Of a DNA stretch of 64,000 bases, positions 37,701-47,476 are shown piece after piece. The stretch spans positions 200 through 64,199 of the forward strand of contig NZ_KI421462.1 of assembly GCF_000472785.1 (NCBI RefSeq). The letters run 5' to 3'. Source of the stretch: Mesorhizobium loti CJ3sym (GTDB taxonomy: Bacteria; Pseudomonadota; Alphaproteobacteria; Rhizobiales; Rhizobiaceae). The position numbers and the translations under genes are program-made. The notes under the pieces were generated by a model. It saw only the letters and a program-made list of their open reading frames with translations, had not been told where the DNA came from and did no database searches. Numbering within the stretch: position 1 is the first letter of the stretch; each line of letters begins with the position of its first letter.

Positions 37701-38254
37701 TCATCTGGTCATTGCAGAACGAACTACCCTTCCTTTGGCTGGAGCTGCCGTTGTCCGCGTGGCGCGTTGCGTTTGAGGCAGATTACACGACTTTTTCCGC
37801 TGCACTCGAAACCGTATTCGGTGCGGAGAAGGCAGCGGGAGAGGCCTTAGCGCGATTGGCAATGTTGGGCGACGAAATGATCGCGTTGGAGCCTGCACTG
37901 AGATCCATTTTCAGCCTTCTCGGAATCTCCCCCGCGGGTGCGGCCGCCACACCTTCGTTCAATGAGATGACAAATGGCTACATCACCAGTCAATTTCACC
38001 GCAGTAACGAGGGACAGAATGATCTCGCCACGCGGCTCGCATCGTCTGGATTGAAGCTCCCACCCGAAATCATCGCAAAGTCCCACGAGGCGTTCGCAGG
38101 TCTGTTCGCGCCGGTCGTGCTCGCAGCGAGCGCTCAGGGAAGGCTGTCTATCGAGAGCGATCTGGCGCTGCTCGTTCGCCGAACATTGCGAGAAGACCCG
38201 ACCTACGTTTCCGGCGCCTATGCCCATCTTCTGAAATTCTATGGTCACCTTTGA
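34778..38254 (+). CDS. druH: DruH-like protein of a type III Druantia system
   Basis: The protein has 1158 residues. N-terminal parts read LDDRQLGEVFQQRRHDPQFL, then RYRMADSEYDEAKRILRHLA, then WFRRESVSTFLRWNDPEPDL. No ATPase, nuclease or membrane motif is visible. Size, position immediately before a 2040-residue DUF1998 helicase and the coupled overlap (TTGA) match druH of type III Druantia, which consists only of druH and druE. The function of DruH is not known. The family assignment rests mainly on gene order and length, supported by my memory of the STY4851-type N-terminus. The start at 34778 has a weak ribosome site. Confidence 0.65.
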   Translation: MGEGTWVEKGISTLSRLDDRQLGEVFQQRRHDPQFLDSLIRELNQRESDEAFDLQCEVVLARRAFARVAPSTEGEHRLRRSGPVRDWLRAFLAARNIVRPDGRELYRYRMADSEYDEAKRILRHLAREGRLAQPDDRAGALFVAYCGEWFRRESVSTFLRWNDPEPDLFPTFPDSAKRELTGRGLTYWQRKLRTSGSNREFLLTVALEGGFPVGILANGARGWLKEYLRSIMRRAIAYRVDTPDEILSIAEEERGRMRKSYQHDDFVALCSELVKSLLDLRQRAEAGGDRKIRNSAFLDIKDPGWRERLPIYVPAENEALVAELLTGLLDEKMTGLSTEGVEAKRYLVRLDGQWLPALQLLADGEIPPLKLPSLSANGRVRAIPTGELGNHLSGELALLEPPVGEQRRWRVRPFTRTAKLLKNFPFTSPVTATLTSPEGVPCSWTWPRGEPLRSDVLVFRDDEGSTPNEPLIRFLQSGSVSSPIKTLYVLFPDDWTVEPKSEDAIAAIESLPALGRKLACLTGAAFFRGGESDSVRFRVEPDTESREQELELSFVSSPGFDLADDRCELAVAPLNPLIRDRGKQRTPHVGELFSRRPEGKWAPLSGRMDGAGLIELSWRDPEAGIQLEKRLIALIPSGARVTGTMRDAQSGEIRLEALPDWTASVEHTSCMVEQTDACTLSFRFSGRPAYRLPIILRPPAGQPFEIIVPLVGRDAAIALADGSILGPGSMVSLGALRGASAISPRRTIVHLGAKGSKSIGLSAAVDGELPIGVLRSAIEETLATLPGQDDIVELDFIGDTHPPIRISRYRHEQLKLDAGILHWSEPPLATRVLPVARMILDPRHEHALEREAQGFWRIPESCKGLCLVYLRDGVDVVSRPVPVPLPGSPNAYSGGLASALSITDYEARHAAIRNALSRMGRERDEAGGFSWLLEATTNLNGLPASAFDALKLLPSCPEALTGLLLNARDAGERGIIWSLQNELPFLWLELPLSAWRVAFEADYTTFSAALETVFGAEKAAGEALARLAMLGDEMIALEPALRSIFSLLGISPAGAAATPSFNEMTNGYITSQFHRSNEGQNDLATRLASSGLKLPPEIIAKSHEAFAGLFAPVVLAASAQGRLSIESDLALLVRRTLREDPTYVSGAYAHLLKFYGHL

Positions 38255-41200
38255 CAATGACTCCATTTGACGTCCTGGACGAAGTGAAACGCCGCACGAC
38301 CGAGGCTGTCATCGCGCAATCCGGTCTGGCGCATGAGGGACTACGACGGCATCTCCGCGGACTACTGGGTGGGAACAATCCCGAGGACGGTGCATTGATG
38401 CAGCAGGCGGTGATCGAAGGAGCTCACCCTTTCGTGACCGCCGATAAGACCATGGACGAACTGTCTGGATCGTTGCTCCATCCAGATCTGATCTCAGCGT
38501 TGGACGCACTTGCAGACAGTCACGACTACCGCTTCCCGAGGGAACGAAAGCCCTTTTTGCATCAAGTTATAGCGTGGGAGCGGCTTGCGGAAAAAGTTCC
38601 GCAATCGGTGCTGGTGACCTCGGGAACCGGCTCGGGCAAGACCGAATGCTTTCTATTCCCCATTCTTAGCGATTTGGCTGCACAAGCAGACGCTCAGCGC
38701 GAGCCGCTCGAAGGAGTGCAAGCCATTATGCTCTACCCTCTCAACGCGCTGATTGAGAGCCAGCGCGAGCGCCTCTCCGCCTGGACGAAGCCATTCTCCG
38801 GCAAGCTCCGCTATTGCCTTTACAACGGCGATCTGCCGAAGGATGCTAGGGAATCCGATCGCCGTCGCATGCCGGAGCAAATAATCGATCGGGTGCGGCT
38901 ACGCGCCAGTCCGCCACCGGTGCTTGTTACCAACATCACCATGCTCGAATACATGCTCGCGCGTGCTGAGGACCAAACGATCATCGGCGCCTCGAAAGGC
39001 AAGCTGCGGTGGATCGTCCTCGACGAGGCCCATTCCCTGGTCGGTGCGGCGGCCGCCGAGATAGCGCTGCTGCTGCGGCGAGTGATGCTCGCCTTCGATG
39101 TGAAGCCAGAGGAGGTCCGCTTCGTAGCCACTTCGGCGACTATCGGATCGGGCGAAAAGGTGCGCGAGCAGCTCCAGCGCTTTCTAGCCGACGTCGCTGG
39201 CATCCCGGACAGCCGGGTGCACGTGGTCGAGGGTCGTCGTCGGATGCCAGATCGTCCAATCGGCGAGCATGCACTGACCTCTGAAGACATTCGCAGCATC
39301 GACCCGGCTCGGCTGTATGACATTTTCGGTCGTGATCCGCAGACATGGCGGCTCGTGGAGCGATTGTTCCTGGGAAGTGTGCCCCTTGCCGATTTCGATG
39401 TGCCCGCCAGTGTATATGACGCCAGCGCACCCGATCTCGTTTTCGCCATGTCCCGCGCAGCACGCAAAACTGCTGACCGCGAGGAGGAGCGCCTTGCGCC
39501 GATTCGACTTCACGCATTCGAGCGCGCCGTTCCTGGTATATGGAGCTGCATCAATTCGAAATGCCCCGACAGGCCTTCGGACTGGCCATTTGGGCGTATC
39601 TTGTCCGAGCGTGCTGACCATTGCCCGTCCTGCCACGCGCCGGTGCTGGAAATTGTGAGCTGCACCGAATGCGGCGAAGTCTATCTAGAAGGAACAGAGA
39701 GAGGCTCACGGCTCTCCTCACCGTTGCGCAACCCGCCGCGCGACGAGTTCGCCTTCGAGAGCAGCCGTGAGAATGATTCCGCCTCCGAGATTGCCGACGA
39801 CATTGAGAATGAGGAGGAGCCGTCCCGAGAGGACGAAGCGGTCTTCGAGCGCGATCGTCTGTTCGCCGCTAATCCGACTCCTGCCGCTCGCGGCTTCTGG
39901 CTGGACCGGAAAGCCGGGTGGCGGGTCGCCGACGCGCCCGTGGAAGACGGCCAGTCCCTGTTGTGCGAGGAGCACGACGGGCCACGCGCTTGCCCACATT
40001 GCAGTCCTGAAGGCCGCAAGACCTCGGAAGTAATGCGTCCGCTGCGGTTCGGCGCGCCGTTTATCCTCGGCAACGCAGCGCCAATCCTCCTCGAAGGAGT
40101 AGAGCCGGCCAAGAAAGCGGAGGGAGAGAGACTGCCCTCGGACGGACGCCGCCTGCTCTCCTTCACCGACAGCCGCCAAGGCACGGCCAGGATGGCGGCC
40201 AAGCTGCAAGTCGAATCGGAGCGAAGCTTCGTCCGGGGCTTTGTCTACCACCAATTAGTTGCCTCCATGCTGCCAGAGGCCGGCGCGGAGGAGGAAGTTG
40301 CGAAGGCAGAGGCCGATATCGAGCAACTGGAGACCGCCTTTGCAGCGACGCGTTTGCCGGCGCTTGAGGGAATCCTCGGCGAGAAAAAGCGTGCGCTGGC
40401 TGAACTTACTTCGGGCAGCGTGAATGGTATTGCGTGGCCAGAGCTTGTCATGCGGCTGGCGGAGCGGGTCGAGGTCGCCGAGTGGATCAAGGCTGTTTGG
40501 CAAGCGCGTGACGAAGCGCTCTTCTCGGATGCCGAGAAGATCGCTGAGTTCTTGCTGCTTCGCGAATTCTCGCGGCGGCCCAGGCGCGCCAATTCGATGG
40601 AAACATTGGGTATGGCACGGCTGCGCAACCCTATGATCGATCGGCTCACAGAAATCCCTGGCGCGTTCCGGCGCAGGGGAAAGACCATCGAAGATTGGCG
40701 GGGCTACCTCGACGCTGTGCTTACTTTCTTCGTCCGTGCCAACGGCGCAGTTTCCATTTCGCGACAGCTGCAGCATTGGATATCGTCGAAGGCGAAGCTG
40801 AAATCAATGATCGGCCCAGATGAGCAGACCAACCGCGACAAGAGGCTACAGGCTTGGCCGAATGGCTATTTTCGTGCCCACCCGCGATCGCGGCCGGTAG
40901 CCCTTCTTCTTCAAGGCCTGGGGCTCGATCTGAGCAACGCAGCCGACAGGGCGGACCTTGACGAGTGCTTGTCGGTAGCCTGGAGACAGGTCCAGCCTAC
41001 GTTTTCCCCCGACCCGGAACGCCGCGTCTTCGACTTCTCCAAAACCTTCGTTTCGCCCGTTCTAGCCGCGTTCTATTGCCCGGTGACGCGTCGCATTCTC
41101 GATGCTGCGCCGTTTGGCCTTACGCCCTACGGGTTGGAGGAGAAACCAGAAGGACGCCGACGCGCTATTCCTGTCGCCATGCCGCGACATCCCGAACCGT

Positions 41201-44200
41201 TGCTTGGGCAGAATGACATGAGCCAGGCACGGCAAAACATTCGCAAGTGGATCGATTCCGATGCACTCATAGCCGATCTGCGAGACCGCGGCTCGTGGAC
41301 GAACATTTCTGATCGGATCGCTCTCTTTGGCGACTATGCGCGTTCCGCCGAGCATTCGGCCCAGCAGGATAGCGGTCGGCTCCGCCGCTACGAGCGGGAT
41401 TTCAAGGCCGGCAAGATCAATATTCTCAACTGCTCCACCACAATGGAAATGGGCGTCGATATCGGTTCGGTCTCGTCGGTGATGATGACCAATGTGCCGC
41501 CATCCATAGCCAATTACCGGCAGCGCGTCGGTCGCGCCGGACGCCGTGGCCAGGCCGTGGCTCTGGCATTCACGTTCTGCAAGGATCGACCGCTCGACCG
41601 TGAGGCGTTCCGCGATCCACACAGCTTCCTCGGCCGGACCCTTTCGGCACCAACGGTGACGTTAAGCAGCAGGCCGATCGTGCAGCGTCACGTGAACGCT
41701 TTCCTCCTTGGTGCCTTCATGCGCGAGCGTGCCGGCGACTCGCTGAAGATGCAAATCGGCGCCTTCCTAGGTTGCCCGGCGGAACTGACAGTGGCTCGAC
41801 CGCTGAAAGTGGACCGGCCGGTCGAGGCTTTCGTCGAATGGCTTGAGCGTCCCGCGGTGGCCGCCGCCCACAAGGGCAGCCTATCGACGCTCACGATGCG
41901 TTCGATCCTCGAAGGCGACCAAACGCTTATCGAAGATACCCAGAATCTTATCGTCGACCTCACGAAAGGTTTCGTTGCCGAATGGGAGGGCTTGGTGGCT
42001 CTCGCGAAGGACGAGGGGATGAAAGAAGCTGGCAAATCGCGCATGAGCATCGAGCTCAAGCGGATGTGTGGTGAGTTCCTGCTGAGCGGCCTGGCTGATC
42101 GAGGATTTTTGCCCGGCCACGGCTTTCCCACTGACGTGGTTTCCTTCATCCCGGGAAAGGAATTCAAATCACCGGAAGACGCCCCTCAGGACGGGTCGCG
42201 CCAGTTTCGGACTGTCGGCCCCCAGCGGTCACTCGACCTCGCGATCCGAGACTATGCCCCAGGGTCGGAAGTCGTGTTGGACGGCCTTGTCCACAAATCC
42301 GCCGGCGTAACTCTGAATTGGAAGCGTCCCGCGAGCGAAGAGAACCTGGCGGAGATACAGAGTCTACGCCATCACTGGCAATGCGCGGAATGCGGAGCGA
42401 GCGATACCAGACGCGGCGGCGGTCCGGAACGTTGTCAAGCTTGCGGTGCCGAGCGCCCAAACAGTATCGAGTTCCTGCGCCCAGCCGGCTTCTCCGTCGA
42501 TCCGAGGGAGAGCGCGCATGCCGATACGGACACACTTTCGTATGTTCCGCCAGAAGACCCAGTCGTGTCAACGCGCGACATGGTTTGGCGGAGCCTGCCG
42601 GTTCCCGAACTGGGTCGCTATCGATGCAGCAGGGAAGGCCTCGTCTACTACTCCAATAGGGGTGGCCCAAATGGGTTCGGCTATGCGGTCTGCCTGCATT
42701 GCGGTCGGGCGGAGGTCGATACCGACAATCGTGGCCTGGCGACGCCATCACCGGCGCTGGTGGACCACAAGCCGCTTCGTTACCGCCAGGGACAGGACAT
42801 ATGTCCGGGCAGTGACAAGCCCTTTAGCATCAAGCGAAACATCTCGCTCGGGCACGAAATAACCACCGACGTTTTCGAACTGCAGCCGCGGCACCCTCTA
42901 CGCCGCGCGGGTGCAAATGCGCTTGTGATCGCCCTGCGCGAAGCACTAGCCCAGGAACTTGGCGTTGAGGCCGACGAGATGGGTTTTGCCGTCGCAGAAA
43001 GCCGCAACGTTCTCGGAGCTCCCACCGCCTCCCTGTTCCTGTTCGACCGGGCGACGGGTGGGGCTGGCTTCGCGGTGTCATTCGAGCATCTTATGCGGGC
43101 AACCATTCGCCGCGCCGAGCAAATCCTGGATTGCAAAACGCCCGGTTGCGAAAAGGCCTGCGCGGCCTGCGTGCTTACCTCAGATGCGCCCGATGGGAAG
43201 GACGATCTCGACCGCAAGGCTGCGCTCGATTTCGTTCGCGGCCATCTCATGTTCCCCAAAGAGCTTGATCCGGTTGATTGCTTTGTGGAAAGCGCCGAAC
43301 TGTCTCTATCTCCAGTGGACGAAATCGCACGGGAACTTCGTCGGTCAGCCCGCTCGATTACGACTGTCTATCTCCCCGAACGTAGCGTCTCGGCAGATAT
43401 GCAGGATTGGGCACTCGCTGGGCAGTTCCTACGTTGGACGATGGGGGGGCATACGGTGAGATTGGCTATCGCCCCTTTGGCCATGGAGAAGCTGAGCCCA
43501 GCAGAAAAACTCGCGGTTCGGGATTTCGCCCTGCAGCACAACATTGAGCTGATTTCGGCAGAAGCGCCGGTTTTCGCAAACGGCGCATCTGCGCTAGCAA
43601 CGATCGGGGAAGGTGTTTCGAGCCACGTCTGGGCATCGCGCGAAGAGGAGACGCGCCTTCCAGGACTGCGTTGGGGAAGCCCGAACGCCCATCCGGTGGT
43701 TAGAGGAAAGGCCCCGGTCAGCCCGAAATTTGCGACCATCAACCCCAATGCCCTTCTCCCGGCTCCGGGTGCGCAATTTATCCAGATCGGTTCGGAACTC
43801 GACTGTGACGTCGCGTCCTTTGGCCCTCGAGCGGCCAAGATAATGATTGCGCTTCTCATAGAATGTGGCGCCTGGTCGAAGGCTGGCGTCTTAAAAGCGA
43901 CCTATCAGGATTCCTATGTCTCATCTCCTCTTGTGGCGCGCCTGCTGATCGACACAATGAGCCAGATCTTTTTCCAATCTGGTGCGAAGGACGCATCCCT
44001 GATTATCGAGACCCGTGCACCGCGTAACTCCGAACAGCGTGGTCAGCCGTGGCAGATCTGGCACGATTGGCGGGAGGCAGGCGATCAGCGGGACGTGATC
44101 GAACTGCTAGGAGAACAGAGGGGTATCAGTGTATCGCTGCTTCATCGGGACGTGCCACATGGCCGCTACATATACATGGATTTCAAAGATGGAAGTCGCG

Positions 44201-44373
44201 CCACGATCGTGTTGGATCAGGGATTCGGAGCGTGGGCGCCGCCCAGGCAAATTCCCGTCCGGTATGATTTCGGTGGAGATAAGACCGCGCAAGCGAAGAA
44301 GCTCGCTGCTATAAACGCCGTTCTTCACAAGAATGGCGTAGGCAAGACCTATCTGGTCGCCACGCTGGCCTGA
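38251..44373 (+). CDS. druE: DruE-like giant DEAD/DEAH helicase with DUF1998
   Basis: The protein has 2040 residues from the TTG at 38251, or two fewer from the ATG at 38257. Lobe 1 has VLVTSGTGSGKTECFLFPIL (Walker A) and RWIVLDEAHSLVGAAAAEIA (DEAH). A cysteine-rich insert has CINSKCPDRPSDWP and CPSCHAPVLEIVSCTECGE, likely zinc. Lobe 2 carries TTMEMGVDIGSVSSVMMTN and YRQRVGRAGRRGQ. Near residue 1600 a DUF1998 region shows GAPTASLFLFDRATGGAGFA and CEKACAACVL. DruE is the ATP-driven core shared by all Druantia types. No other druantia genes are present, so type III is the best reading. Confidence 0.82.
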   Translation: MTMTPFDVLDEVKRRTTEAVIAQSGLAHEGLRRHLRGLLGGNNPEDGALMQQAVIEGAHPFVTADKTMDELSGSLLHPDLISALDALADSHDYRFPRERKPFLHQVIAWERLAEKVPQSVLVTSGTGSGKTECFLFPILSDLAAQADAQREPLEGVQAIMLYPLNALIESQRERLSAWTKPFSGKLRYCLYNGDLPKDARESDRRRMPEQIIDRVRLRASPPPVLVTNITMLEYMLARAEDQTIIGASKGKLRWIVLDEAHSLVGAAAAEIALLLRRVMLAFDVKPEEVRFVATSATIGSGEKVREQLQRFLADVAGIPDSRVHVVEGRRRMPDRPIGEHALTSEDIRSIDPARLYDIFGRDPQTWRLVERLFLGSVPLADFDVPASVYDASAPDLVFAMSRAARKTADREEERLAPIRLHAFERAVPGIWSCINSKCPDRPSDWPFGRILSERADHCPSCHAPVLEIVSCTECGEVYLEGTERGSRLSSPLRNPPRDEFAFESSRENDSASEIADDIENEEEPSREDEAVFERDRLFAANPTPAARGFWLDRKAGWRVADAPVEDGQSLLCEEHDGPRACPHCSPEGRKTSEVMRPLRFGAPFILGNAAPILLEGVEPAKKAEGERLPSDGRRLLSFTDSRQGTARMAAKLQVESERSFVRGFVYHQLVASMLPEAGAEEEVAKAEADIEQLETAFAATRLPALEGILGEKKRALAELTSGSVNGIAWPELVMRLAERVEVAEWIKAVWQARDEALFSDAEKIAEFLLLREFSRRPRRANSMETLGMARLRNPMIDRLTEIPGAFRRRGKTIEDWRGYLDAVLTFFVRANGAVSISRQLQHWISSKAKLKSMIGPDEQTNRDKRLQAWPNGYFRAHPRSRPVALLLQGLGLDLSNAADRADLDECLSVAWRQVQPTFSPDPERRVFDFSKTFVSPVLAAFYCPVTRRILDAAPFGLTPYGLEEKPEGRRRAIPVAMPRHPEPLLGQNDMSQARQNIRKWIDSDALIADLRDRGSWTNISDRIALFGDYARSAEHSAQQDSGRLRRYERDFKAGKINILNCSTTMEMGVDIGSVSSVMMTNVPPSIANYRQRVGRAGRRGQAVALAFTFCKDRPLDREAFRDPHSFLGRTLSAPTVTLSSRPIVQRHVNAFLLGAFMRERAGDSLKMQIGAFLGCPAELTVARPLKVDRPVEAFVEWLERPAVAAAHKGSLSTLTMRSILEGDQTLIEDTQNLIVDLTKGFVAEWEGLVALAKDEGMKEAGKSRMSIELKRMCGEFLLSGLADRGFLPGHGFPTDVVSFIPGKEFKSPEDAPQDGSRQFRTVGPQRSLDLAIRDYAPGSEVVLDGLVHKSAGVTLNWKRPASEENLAEIQSLRHHWQCAECGASDTRRGGGPERCQACGAERPNSIEFLRPAGFSVDPRESAHADTDTLSYVPPEDPVVSTRDMVWRSLPVPELGRYRCSREGLVYYSNRGGPNGFGYAVCLHCGRAEVDTDNRGLATPSPALVDHKPLRYRQGQDICPGSDKPFSIKRNISLGHEITTDVFELQPRHPLRRAGANALVIALREALAQELGVEADEMGFAVAESRNVLGAPTASLFLFDRATGGAGFAVSFEHLMRATIRRAEQILDCKTPGCEKACAACVLTSDAPDGKDDLDRKAALDFVRGHLMFPKELDPVDCFVESAELSLSPVDEIARELRRSARSITTVYLPERSVSADMQDWALAGQFLRWTMGGHTVRLAIAPLAMEKLSPAEKLAVRDFALQHNIELISAEAPVFANGASALATIGEGVSSHVWASREEETRLPGLRWGSPNAHPVVRGKAPVSPKFATINPNALLPAPGAQFIQIGSELDCDVASFGPRAAKIMIALLIECGAWSKAGVLKATYQDSYVSSPLVARLLIDTMSQIFFQSGAKDASLIIETRAPRNSEQRGQPWQIWHDWREAGDQRDVIELLGEQRGISVSLLHRDVPHGRYIYMDFKDGSRATIVLDQGFGAWAPPRQIPVRYDFGGDKTAQAKKLAAINAVLHKNGVGKTYLVATLA

Positions 44374-44452
44374 GAGAATGGCGGTCGACTCGGGATTGCC
44401 TTGCGAGCGGATCTTGGCCAGCAAAGAATTGTTGTAGATACTCGAACTGAGT

Positions 44453-47400
44453 ATGACTTGCAGGGGGGCGGGTGAACCATTGAACAGCTTCTACGAGCGG
44501 CCGATTCTGAACTCGCCTTATCGCGCGCCGGAATTGCACCACCCCCTCGACAAGAATGGCCAACCGCTTAGCAGTGAGCCGAGGCACGGGCGTCGTCCTT
44601 CCCGCTTCATCGTTCCTGTTCCGGCCTCGCGAAAAAAAGCGTCAGCCGGTCAGGCGTCGCTCGACCTAGAAAGCTACACCGAGAACGCGCTGATCAACGA
44701 GATCCGCGGCTATCTCGACAGGTGGCGTGTGCTTCGCAACCCCGCCGACTGGGGTGTCACGGGAACGACGCAACGGCTGCTTGAGCATTGGCGCCATCAT
44801 AAATTCAATGGGCCGATACCATTCTTTTGCCAGCTTGAAGCCGTCGAGACGATCATCTGGCTGACCGAGGTCGCTCCGAAGCGGGCTGCGTCGAAGGGAC
44901 TCCTGGATCAGATCGCCAAAGCCAATGAGGAGGCCAACCCGGCGCTCTTCCGTCTTGCCATGAAGATGGCGACGGGCAGCGGCAAGACGACCGTGATGGC
45001 CATGCTGATCGCCTGGCAGGCGGTGAATGCGGCTCGGAAGGATTCGAAGGATTTCTCCCGCGCCTTCCTGATCATCACTCCGGGCATCACCATCCGCGAC
45101 CGACTCCGTGTGCTGCTGCCTAGCGAGCCGGACAATTACTACGAGACCCGCGAGATCGTGCCGCCGGAAATGCTACCGGAGATCCGCCGCGCTGAGATCG
45201 TGATCACCAACTACCATGCCTTCCAGCACCGCGAGACGCTCGCCTTGCCCAAGGTCGCGCGCAGCTTCCTGCAAGGCAATGCGCCCGAGCCGCTCAAGAC
45301 CACCGAAACCGACGCGGAGATGCTGGAACGAGCCTGTGGCAAGCTGCTCAACTATGACCGTGTCAATGTGATCAATGACGAGGCGCACCATTGCTACCGG
45401 CACAAGGTCGGAGACAATGTCGAAGGTGCACTGACCGGCGATGACAAGAAGGAGGCAGCCGAGAACGAAGAGGCCGCGCGGCTCTGGATTAACGGCATCG
45501 AATCCCTGGGGCGCAAACTCTCGAAGGGCGTTCGCGGGGTCTACGACCTGTCAGCCACCCCCTTCTTCCTTCGCGGCTCGGGCTATCCTGAAGGTTATCT
45601 CTTCCCTTGGGTGGTGTCTGATTTCAGCCTGATGGACGCAATCGAGAGCGGCATCGTCAAGCTGCCGAGGGTGCCCGTAACCGACAACCTGGTTCAGACC
45701 GATACGGTGGTCTACCGCGACCTGTGGAAGCATATCGGCAAGGACCTACCGAAGACCGCTGCCGGCGCAAGCAAGCTCAGCCCGTTCGACCTGCCCAACA
45801 TGCTGAAGACAGCGCTGAACGCGCTCTACAGCCATTATGAGGGTGAGTTCGAGCGCTGGCAGCGCGCCGGGATCGGAGTGCCGCCAGTGTTCATCGTGGT
45901 GTGCCAGAACACCGCGATCTCCAAGCTGGTGTTCGAATGGATCGCCGGCTTCGAGCGTGGCGATGTCGAGGAGGGCGAGCGCGCCGCCTTCCATGCTGGG
46001 CATCTCGAGTTGTTCCGAAATTATGACGACCAGGGCGCCCGCCTTGCCCGCCCGCGCACGCTGTTGATCGACTCCCGCCAGATCGAATCCGGCGACGCGC
46101 TGGACAAGGGGTTCCGCGACGCCGCCGGCCCGGAGATCGAGCAATTCAAGCGTGAGCTTGCCGCCCGCGTCGGCGCCGCAAGTGCGCAAGGCGAAGCGAC
46201 CGAGAGTGAGCTGCTGCGAGAAGTGATGAACACCGTCGGTCGTGAAGGCCGGCTCGGCGAACAGATTCGTTGCGTCGTCTCGGTGTCGATGCTTACCGAA
46301 GGGTGGGACACAAACACTGTCACACACATCCTCGGCGTTCGCGCTTTCGGCACCCAGCTCTTGTGCGAACAGGTGGTCGGCCGCGGCCTGCGCCGCCAAT
46401 CCTATGACCTCAATCCGGAGACTGGCCTGTTCGATGTCGAGTATGCCGACATCATGGGAATTCCGTTCGACTTTGCATCCTCACCGCAAGAGGCAAAGGC
46501 GACCAAGCCAAAGCCGGTCACGCGCGTTCACGCGATCAAGGAGCGGGGCGAGCTGGAGATCGTCTTTCCGCGCGTCAGTGGCTACCGCCGCGACCTGCCG
46601 TCCGAAAAGCTGGAAGCCGTATTCAGCGAGGACAGTCGGCTGGAGATCACGCCCGCCGACATCGGCCCCACGTCCGTCGTCATGGAGGGGATCGTCGGCG
46701 CCGGTGTCACGATCACGCCCCAAGTGTTGGAACGGCTGCGGCCCTCGGAGATCAGCTTCAATCTCGCCAAGCATCTGCTCTACGCCCATTTCCGCGATGA
46801 CGAGGGCTTTCCCAAACAGCACCTCTTCCCGCAGATTCAACGTCTCGCGCGTCGCTGGCTCGATGAGGGCTATCTGGTCACCAAAGGCGTGCCGGTTGGC
46901 GCGATCCTCTATCAGGACCAGCTGGCCCGTGCGGCGGAGAAGATCGACATCGCGCTGACGCGTGGTGGCGATGGTCACATCCTCGCCGTCCTCGATCCCT
47001 ACAATCCGAAGGGTTCCACGCGCCACGTCAACTTCATCACGTCCAAGAAATGCTGGGCGACCGGCGCGCGCCCGCCAAAGAGCCACATAAGTCATGTCGT
47101 CCTTGATTCGACTTGGGAAGAGCAGCTTGCCCTGACGCTGGAAGGGCATCCGCGTGTGATCGCCTATGCCAAGAACCAGGCGCTGGGGTTCGAGATACCC
47201 TATCTCGATGGCGGGGTTCTGCGGCGCTATCTGCCCGACTTCCTTGTCAGGCTTGATGATGGCGGCGAGGCGCCGCTCAATCTCGTGCTCGAAGTGAAGG
47301 GCATTCGCGACGAGACTGATAAAGCGAAGGCACAGACGACCCGCGACCTGTGGGTGAGTGGGGTGAATGCACTGGGCGGCTTCGGCCGCTGGGGTTTCCA

Positions 47401-47476
47401 GGAATTTCGGGACTGGACAGTAATGGACCAGGACTTCGCAGCCTTGGTCGAGAGACTGATGGGAGATAGCAAGTGA
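44453..47476 (+). CDS. Type III-like restriction endonuclease subunit (Res helicase-nuclease)
   Basis: The protein has 1007 residues. I keep the ATG at 44453, but a TTG at 44480 gives LNSFYERPILNSPYRAP, which matches how such proteins usually start. The helicase part has KMATGSGKTTVMAML, VINDEAHHCY and GVYDLSATPFFLRG. Lobe 2 has MLTEGWDTNTVTHILGVRAF and QVVGRGLRRQSY. The C-terminus has YLPDFLVRLDDGG and NLVLEVKGIRDE, the D...ExK nuclease of type III Res subunits. It overlaps the DUF262 gene by GTGA and begins 79 bases after druE. It should cut DNA with the methyltransferase two genes on. Confidence 0.8.
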   Translation: MTCRGAGEPLNSFYERPILNSPYRAPELHHPLDKNGQPLSSEPRHGRRPSRFIVPVPASRKKASAGQASLDLESYTENALINEIRGYLDRWRVLRNPADWGVTGTTQRLLEHWRHHKFNGPIPFFCQLEAVETIIWLTEVAPKRAASKGLLDQIAKANEEANPALFRLAMKMATGSGKTTVMAMLIAWQAVNAARKDSKDFSRAFLIITPGITIRDRLRVLLPSEPDNYYETREIVPPEMLPEIRRAEIVITNYHAFQHRETLALPKVARSFLQGNAPEPLKTTETDAEMLERACGKLLNYDRVNVINDEAHHCYRHKVGDNVEGALTGDDKKEAAENEEAARLWINGIESLGRKLSKGVRGVYDLSATPFFLRGSGYPEGYLFPWVVSDFSLMDAIESGIVKLPRVPVTDNLVQTDTVVYRDLWKHIGKDLPKTAAGASKLSPFDLPNMLKTALNALYSHYEGEFERWQRAGIGVPPVFIVVCQNTAISKLVFEWIAGFERGDVEEGERAAFHAGHLELFRNYDDQGARLARPRTLLIDSRQIESGDALDKGFRDAAGPEIEQFKRELAARVGAASAQGEATESELLREVMNTVGREGRLGEQIRCVVSVSMLTEGWDTNTVTHILGVRAFGTQLLCEQVVGRGLRRQSYDLNPETGLFDVEYADIMGIPFDFASSPQEAKATKPKPVTRVHAIKERGELEIVFPRVSGYRRDLPSEKLEAVFSEDSRLEITPADIGPTSVVMEGIVGAGVTITPQVLERLRPSEISFNLAKHLLYAHFRDDEGFPKQHLFPQIQRLARRWLDEGYLVTKGVPVGAILYQDQLARAAEKIDIALTRGGDGHILAVLDPYNPKGSTRHVNFITSKKCWATGARPPKSHISHVVLDSTWEEQLALTLEGHPRVIAYAKNQALGFEIPYLDGGVLRRYLPDFLVRLDDGGEAPLNLVLEVKGIRDETDKAKAQTTRDLWVSGVNALGGFGRWGFQEFRDWTVMDQDFAALVERLMGDSK

